Below the pieces are notes generated by a model. It was given only the letters and a program-made list of their open reading frames with translations. It searched no databases and was not told the origin of the DNA. From positions 1 to 7,958 of the forward strand of contig PEWI01000083.1 of NCBI GenBank assembly GCA_002779555.1: 7,958 bases of DNA. Reading direction: 5' to 3'. Below, piece after piece: positions 4,720-7,958 of the stretch. Origin of the DNA: Candidatus Bathyarchaeota archaeon CG07_land_8_20_14_0_80_47_9 (lineage in GTDB: Archaea > Thermoproteota > Bathyarchaeia > Bathyarchaeales > Bathycorpusculaceae). Position 1 is the first letter of the stretch. Every line of letters starts with the position of its first letter. The translations under genes and the position numbers were made by a program.

Positions 4720-5418
4720 TTGAAGGTTAAGCTTCTTCGCTATACTAAAGACGCGGAGCTTCTGTGCGGAGCAGCGGCATCAACATCAACCAGAAGCGGA
4801 ACCCCCTCTGAAATTCTCGAAAAAATGGACATGGAAACTGCAAAACGACTCATCAAGCGGGTGACAGGCTACGGGCATGGCTCAGTTGTGGAACACGCGT
4901 TCTTCACGTTCAGCATTGAAGGCGTTTCGAGATCCATGACGCACCAGCTCGTCAGACACCGCATCGCGTCATACACGCAGCAAAGCCAACGCTACGTCAT
5001 CTACAACACGTTGGAAAGTTACGTGACACCGCCAAGCATTGCACAGAATGCTGAAGCCAAGAAAATGTTCGACCAAACATTGGAAAGAATCTCCCAAACC
5101 TATCAAGATCTGCTGAAACTGAAAATTCCGAAGGAAGATGCACGGTTCATTCTTCCAAACGCCGCCAAAACAAACATAATTGTCACAATGAACGCCCGGG
5201 AACTTCGACACTTCTTTAACCTTCGATGCTGCGCACGCGCGCAGTGGGAAATGAGAGAAGTCGCAACTCAAATGCTGAAGCAAGCACGGAAGGCAGCACC
5301 AGCACTGTTCGAGAACACTGGACCATCATGTGTGGAGCTAGGCTACTGTTGCGAAGGAACAATGAAGCCGACTGAATGCAACGTCGAAGAGATAAAGAAA
5401 CGATTCAGGGAACTATAG
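4720..5418 (+). CDS. thyX: Flavin-dependent thymidylate synthase ThyX
   Basis: Makes dTMP from dUMP using methylene-tetrahydrofolate (or an archaeal equivalent), with FAD and NAD(P)H as reductant. The product is 232 residues, normal for ThyX, and works as a homotetramer. The family signature RHRxxSxxxxSxR is complete at residues 79-91 (RHRIASYTQQSQR). GYGHGSVVEHA (50-60) lies ahead of it. ARFILPNAAKTNI (141-153) and the conserved ELRHFFNLRCCARAQWE segment (161-177) follow. The C-terminal part is cysteine-rich (Cys204, 210, 211, 220), as I recall for several archaeal ThyX proteins. The start is a TTG with GAGG 7 bases upstream. The frame stays open further upstream into htpX, but that extension only shadows htpX. 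The organism may therefore lack ThyA. It lies 53 bases after htpX and could share its transcript. Confidence 0.96.
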   Translation: MKVKLLRYTKDAELLCGAAASTSTRSGTPSEILEKMDMETAKRLIKRVTGYGHGSVVEHAFFTFSIEGVSRSMTHQLVRHRIASYTQQSQRYVIYNTLESYVTPPSIAQNAEAKKMFDQTLERISQTYQDLLKLKIPKEDARFILPNAAKTNIIVTMNARELRHFFNLRCCARAQWEMREVATQMLKQARKAAPALFENTGPSCVELGYCCEGTMKPTECNVEEIKKRFREL

Positions 5419-5516
5419 ATCCAGCAATCGCGGAATTTTTGGCGCATGCAATGACTCAGAGGTCGTTGGGATAGCCTAACCTTGAAATGCTGAAACCTTT
5501 TAAGAAGCATGATAAA

Positions 5517-6359
5517 ATGACTAAATACAAAGCGTTAGCCGTCAGCACGGGATATTGGAGGCCTGGAGAAAACTACAGAGAAAAGATTGTTGAAGGCGTC
5601 AGAGGAAAAATACGCGACGGAGACTTCATTGCCATATCTGAAAAAGCAATAGCAACTGCAACAGGCAACATCGTTGACGAGAGTGTTGTCAAGGCGAGTC
5701 TAAATGCAAGGTTGATTGTCAGATACTGGATGCGTGTAGCCTGGGGTCATCTTCTGGGTCGATTGTGCCATTTCCGAGGAAAACTGTTGCAGAGGCTTCG
5801 TGAATATCCACTAGAAACCGGCAGCCGTCACAAGCAAGTTGCCTTACAGCATTTCGGCTTGCTACAGGCGTTGATGTTTGGCTCTGAGGGAGGAATTGAT
5901 GGAAGCAACTTGGCATACTCCTATGTTAGCTTACCGTTGAAGGATGCGCACGTTGCTGCTAAAGAGATACGGAGGCAAATATGGTTGAGGCTTCGAAAGA
6001 AGGTTTTCGTGCTAATCGTTGACACTGACAAAACATATTCGTTCTGGAATTTTCATTTCACGCCGCGTCCGCGACCCGTGAAAGATATTCATTCTTTCGG
6101 AGGATTCATCGCTTATGTGACGGGAAGAATGTTCAGGCTTAGGAGGAGGGCGACGCCCATTGCTGTGTCGGGTTGCAGCATGTCTGTTGAAGAGGCTTTG
6201 GAAGTTGCAGAGATTGCAAACCGCGCCAGAGGTTATGGCGCAGGAAGGACGGTTTGGGAGATGGCTGAGAGATTTAACGTAGATGTGGATGATGTGAGTT
6301 GGGAAATGCTGGAAACAGTAAGACATAAACCCATAGTTATTGTAAGAGGAAAAAGGTGA
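5517..6359 (+). CDS. CofE-like protein (coenzyme F420-0:L-glutamate ligase family)
   Basis: Member of the F420-0 gamma-glutamyl ligase fold family, 280 residues. True CofE adds glutamate residues to F420-0 using GTP. This protein resembles a longer archaeal relative of unsettled substrate, so I do not assign cofE. Visible motifs are TGYWRPG (11-17), DGDFIAISEKAIA (34-46), GSEGGIDGSNLAYSY (122-136, matching the CofE region around its Asp-x-Ser-Asn), VDTDKTYS (168-175, likely metal or phosphate binding), HSFGG (192-196), and RARGYGAGRTVWEMAERF (236-253). No membrane segment is evident. The ATG at 5517 gives the family-like N-terminus MTKYKALAVSTGYW. An ATG at 5487 would add ten lysine-rich residues, and neither has a clear ribosome binding site. 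The stop codon overlaps the ribosome binding site and alternative start of the next gene, so the two are probably translated from one mRNA. Confidence 0.82.
   Translation: MTKYKALAVSTGYWRPGENYREKIVEGVRGKIRDGDFIAISEKAIATATGNIVDESVVKASLNARLIVRYWMRVAWGHLLGRLCHFRGKLLQRLREYPLETGSRHKQVALQHFGLLQALMFGSEGGIDGSNLAYSYVSLPLKDAHVAAKEIRRQIWLRLRKKVFVLIVDTDKTYSFWNFHFTPRPRPVKDIHSFGGFIAYVTGRMFRLRRRATPIAVSGCSMSVEEALEVAEIANRARGYGAGRTVWEMAERFNVDVDDVSWEMLETVRHKPIVIVRGKR
6355..6359 (+). promoter_or_regulatory. Ribosome binding site overlapping the preceding stop codon
   Basis: GGTGA at 6355-6359 includes the TGA stop of the CofE-like gene and ends 8 bases before the ATG at 6368. This suggests translational coupling. 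The same bases contain a GTG (6356) that could itself be a start, with GAGG at 6346-6349. Confidence 0.5.
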
Positions 6360-6367
6360 AAAAGGGA

Positions 6368-7885
6368 ATGGATCCCTCGGTTAGGCAACTGCATGCTTTC
6401 TTCAATCCCCGCTCGGTCGCCGTGGTTGGAGCTACAAAAAGGATAAACAAGGCAGGCCACGTTATTTTCAAGAATTTTGTCGAGAACAAGCGAAGGGAAG
6501 TCTTTAAGGGAGAGATTTTCGCCGTCAATCCAAACGAGCAATCGATCCTTGAAATTCAAAGCTACCCATCACTTAGAGACATCCCAGCGGAAATCGAACT
6601 TGCCGTGATTGTTGTTCCTGCAAACGTCGTGCCTAATGTGATGAAAGATGCAGTGGCGAAGAGGGTCAAGGATGTTGTCATAGTCAGCTCAGGGTTCGGC
6701 GAAATCGGAAATCATGAACTCGAAACCCAAGTCGCAACCATAGGCAAGAAGGCAGGGATTCGGATTTTGGGACCAAACTGCCTGGGAGTTTACGACACGA
6801 GAACCGGGGTGGACATGCTGTTCTTGCCCGAAACGAAGATTCTGACGACGGGCGATGAGGTCATTGCCACGCCACGCCCGATACCTGGCGACATTGCGAT
6901 AGTCACGCAGAGCGGTGCTTTCGGCGTGGCAGCGCTTGACTATTTGACAGGTCGACAGATAGGAGTCAGCAAGTTTGTGAGTTTCGGCAACAAGTGCGAC
7001 GTGACTGAGACGGAGATGCTGCATTATCTGCTGTATGACGAGGAAACTAAAGTGGTACTGCTCTATGTTGAGGACATCAAAGAGGGGAGAGAATTCATCA
7101 AAGTAGCCGGCGAAGTTACAAAGAAGAAACCCATTGTAGCTCTCAAGGCTGGAAGAACAGCGGCAGGGGCAAGGGCAGCGGCCTCGCACACGGGCGCCAT
7201 CGCTGGTTCAGACCAGATATACGATGCGGCTTTTGAGCAGACAGGAATCTTGAGAGCCAAGGACATGGAGGAATTCTTTGACGCTGGAAAAGCGCTAGCC
7301 ATGCAGCCGCCTGCCGCGGGAAAGAACGTTGGGATAATCACGGATGCAGGCGGTCCTGGCATTTTGGCGGTTGACGAGTGTGAATTGAAGGGGCTGGTGG
7401 TTAAACGTTTTTCCGACAAAACCATTCAAAGGTTTGAGAAGCTGAAGAATGATGGGAAGCTGCCCAAGTTCGCAACGAACTTCAACCCTGTGGACATTAC
7501 TGGCTCTGGAACGTCAGAGATGTTTGAGCTTGCATCCGAGATTCTTTTCCAAGACCCTGAAATCAACGGCATAGTCCTGCTCGGCCTTCATCACACGCCT
7601 GCGTTGCAGGAGGATTTCATTGATCGCGTGGCGAAAGTCGCAAGCGGATATGACAAGCCCATCGTTGCGTGCGACATTGGGGAGACAGAGATGGCCTTAC
7701 ACACGCGTTCTAGGTTTGACAAGTTGAAGATTCCGGCGTATTCTTCGCCTGAGGATGCGGCGAGGGCTATGAACGCGTTGGTGAGGTATGGTCTCTACTT
7801 GGAGAAGAACGGGTGCCTGAAGGAATACATGAAAGGTTTTCTGGAAGAGAAACAAAAGCATCGAACTGTCAAAAAGGAATTTTGA
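6368..7885 (+). CDS. acdA: Acetate-CoA ligase (ADP-forming), alpha subunit
   Basis: Alpha subunit of the archaeal acyl-CoA synthetase that converts acetyl-CoA, ADP and phosphate into acetate and ATP; 505 residues from this start. It begins with a CoA-binding Rossmann domain (FFNPRSVAVVGAT, about 11-23; VNPN near 53-56; ILGPNCLGVYD, about 133-143). A succinyl-CoA-ligase-like domain follows (TQSGAFG, about 190-196; VSFGNKCDV). The phosphorylated histidine is expected in AGRTAAGARAAASHTG, at about His274. The third part starts at VGIITDAGGPGILAVDECE. The protein ends where alpha subunits end, and no ATP-grasp beta subunit is attached or present in the window, so the partner must lie elsewhere. 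The ATG at 6368 has GGTGA 8 bases upstream; a GTG at 6356 would add four residues and overlap the previous stop by four bases. Substrate range among short acids cannot be read from sequence. Confidence 0.93.
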   Translation: MDPSVRQLHAFFNPRSVAVVGATKRINKAGHVIFKNFVENKRREVFKGEIFAVNPNEQSILEIQSYPSLRDIPAEIELAVIVVPANVVPNVMKDAVAKRVKDVVIVSSGFGEIGNHELETQVATIGKKAGIRILGPNCLGVYDTRTGVDMLFLPETKILTTGDEVIATPRPIPGDIAIVTQSGAFGVAALDYLTGRQIGVSKFVSFGNKCDVTETEMLHYLLYDEETKVVLLYVEDIKEGREFIKVAGEVTKKKPIVALKAGRTAAGARAAASHTGAIAGSDQIYDAAFEQTGILRAKDMEEFFDAGKALAMQPPAAGKNVGIITDAGGPGILAVDECELKGLVVKRFSDKTIQRFEKLKNDGKLPKFATNFNPVDITGSGTSEMFELASEILFQDPEINGIVLLGLHHTPALQEDFIDRVAKVASGYDKPIVACDIGETEMALHTRSRFDKLKIPAYSSPEDAARAMNALVRYGLYLEKNGCLKEYMKGFLEEKQKHRTVKKEF

Positions 7886-7958
7886 CTTCGACCACGTCGT
7901 TGTCTTTGAGGCGCAGCTTCTCTCTCAGATTTGCGGAGGAGATGATTTCTATAGTGTC
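7869..7958 (-). CDS. ribK: 3' end of a convergent gene, probably CTP-dependent riboflavin kinase
   Basis: On the minus strand, from the window edge to a TGA at 7869-7871, 29 codons are open and encode IEIISSANLREKLRLKDND followed by VVEVKIPF. The pattern of a beta strand, NLREKL.LKD.D and VVEV at the very end resembles, from memory, the C-terminus of archaeal CTP-dependent riboflavin kinase (DUF120), which makes FMN. Only the last 29 residues are present; the start lies beyond 7958. The gene converges on the acetyl-CoA synthetase gene and overlaps its 3' end by 17 bases (7869-7885). The coding reading is well supported by the intact family-like ending; the exact family is less sure. Confidence 0.6.
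   Translation of the reverse strand, partial: DTIEIISSANLREKLRLKDNDVVEVKIPF

Noticed and set aside
4700..4723. ATG start for thyX at 4700
   Set aside because: It is in a different frame and stops after seven codons; the TTG at 4720 has a well-spaced ribosome binding site.

Overview
The window is archaeal. The evidence is a group II chaperonin (thermosome), archaeal TATA-type promoters (box A) about 26-30 bases ahead of starts, a tRNA with bulge-helix-bulge introns, an ADP-forming acetyl-CoA synthetase alpha subunit, a CofE-like protein, flavin-dependent thymidylate synthase, and what looks like the C-terminus of a CTP-dependent riboflavin kinase. TTG starts, a tRNA intron outside the anticodon loop and the protein flavour suggest the TACK group, possibly Bathyarchaeia. 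That lineage call is an impression, not a measurement.

Layout. 1-1752: thermosome gene with its promoter, ribosome binding site and a T-rich end. 1782-2766: a compound tRNA-Glu locus, the most unusual part of the window. It begins with a tRNA promoter in front of a broken, D-loop-intronless 5' part of tRNA-Glu(CUC). An intact two-motif LAGLIDADG homing endonuclease gene follows. Its last codons and stop codon lie inside the first 15 bases of a second, complete tRNA-Glu(CUC), which carries a 17-base intron in the D loop (21/22) and an 18-base intron at the canonical 37/38 site. The promoter of the complete tRNA lies inside the endonuclease coding region. 2767-2984: non-coding, with an inverted repeat and a promoter. 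2985-3498: a decayed gene of a family I recognise as DUF6448, with one stop and two frameshifts. 3552-5418: HtpX-like membrane protease with an EF-hand-like loop in its C-terminal part, then thyX, same direction. 5517-7885: CofE-like ligase and acetyl-CoA synthetase (ADP-forming) alpha subunit, apparently cotranscribed. 7869-7958: the 3' end of a convergent gene, probably riboflavin kinase, overlapping the end of the previous gene.

How it fits together. Most protein genes are unrelated housekeeping or metabolic functions. The tRNA-Glu locus reads as the scar of a homing event: an endonuclease gene linked to an intron-containing tRNA allele seems to have entered an allele that lacked the D-loop intron. 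The old promoter was left in front of a dead fragment, and the functional tRNA now depends on a promoter inside the endonuclease gene. This history is inferred from one sequence.
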